Positions 34,324 through 34,324 of a DNA stretch of 34,324 nt are shown in pieces (position 1 is the first letter of the stretch; every line of letters begins with the position of its first letter). The stretch spans positions 1-34,324 of the forward strand of contig SLPX01000143.1 in the NCBI GenBank assembly GCA_007131745.1. The letters are read 5' to 3'. The translations under genes and the position numbers were made by a program. The stretch is from Myxococcales bacterium. Lineage in GTDB: Bacteria > Myxococcota > Polyangia > HGW-17 > SLPX01. The notes below the pieces were generated by a model, which had not been told where the DNA came from, ran no database searches, and saw only the letters and a program-made list of their open reading frames with translations.

Positions 34324-34324
34324 A

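Overview
The window looks like a chromosomal segment of a Gram-negative bacterium of the Myxococcota / former Deltaproteobacteria type. The evidence is a giant surface protein made of MopE-like Cys/Asp repeats with a GGCSC plus membrane plus Arg/Lys tail (MYXO-CTERM-like), several lipoproteins with clear lipoboxes, a TonB-dependent receptor with a TonB C-terminal domain remnant fused in front, and sigma54/NtrC-type control. No rRNA, tRNA, CRISPR array or intact insertion sequence was seen.

Layout. (i) 317-9703: one 3128-aa open frame with von Willebrand A, 24 MopE-like repeats, EGF-like Cys-rich, FGE-sulfatase and IgGFc-binding-like regions. It reads in frame through what looks like the end of one surface protein and the signal peptide of a second. 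(ii) 9840-10634: PP2C phosphatase. (iii) 10632-10862: a 231-bp element with 26-bp terminal inverted repeats that overlap both flanking stop codons. (iv) 10860-16442, minus strand: sugar-nucleotidyltransferase, large acidic membrane protein, nuclease lipoprotein and Cys-rich lipoprotein. (v) 16835-27149: a signalling island. (vi) 27164-34323: two zinc-ribbon proteins, PlsY, a tiny membrane protein, two lipoproteins and the TonB-dependent receptor, which runs off the right edge.

The signalling island is the main result. A radical SAM/SPASM protein (17531-18733) overlaps an isoprenyl-diphosphate-synthase-like protein (18720-19733), followed by a 58-aa peptide ending in its only Cys (19827-20003). 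Converging on these are a PDZ plus multi-TM sensor kinase (21636-24332) and an NtrC/HupR-type response regulator (20022-21593). The parts list is that of the Bacillus ComQXPA pheromone system: prenyl enzyme ComQ, precursor ComX, PDZ/multi-TM kinase ComP, regulator ComA. Here a radical SAM enzyme is added and the output is rewired to sigma54.

The regulatory DNA supports a closed loop. A palindrome (TGTCTCATTTT, 5-nt spacer, AAAATGAGACA) lies about 95-110 bp upstream of good -24/-12 sigma54 promoters in front of both the radical SAM operon and a hybrid histidine kinase gene (24669-27149). It occurs nowhere else that I noticed in the window. The simplest model is a secreted, modified (possibly prenylated) peptide sensed by the membrane kinase. 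The kinase would phosphorylate the GAFTGA-containing regulator, which would activate the signal operon and the hybrid kinase. The ComQXPA analogy and the modification chemistry are inferences; the domains, gene order, promoters and palindromes are read directly.
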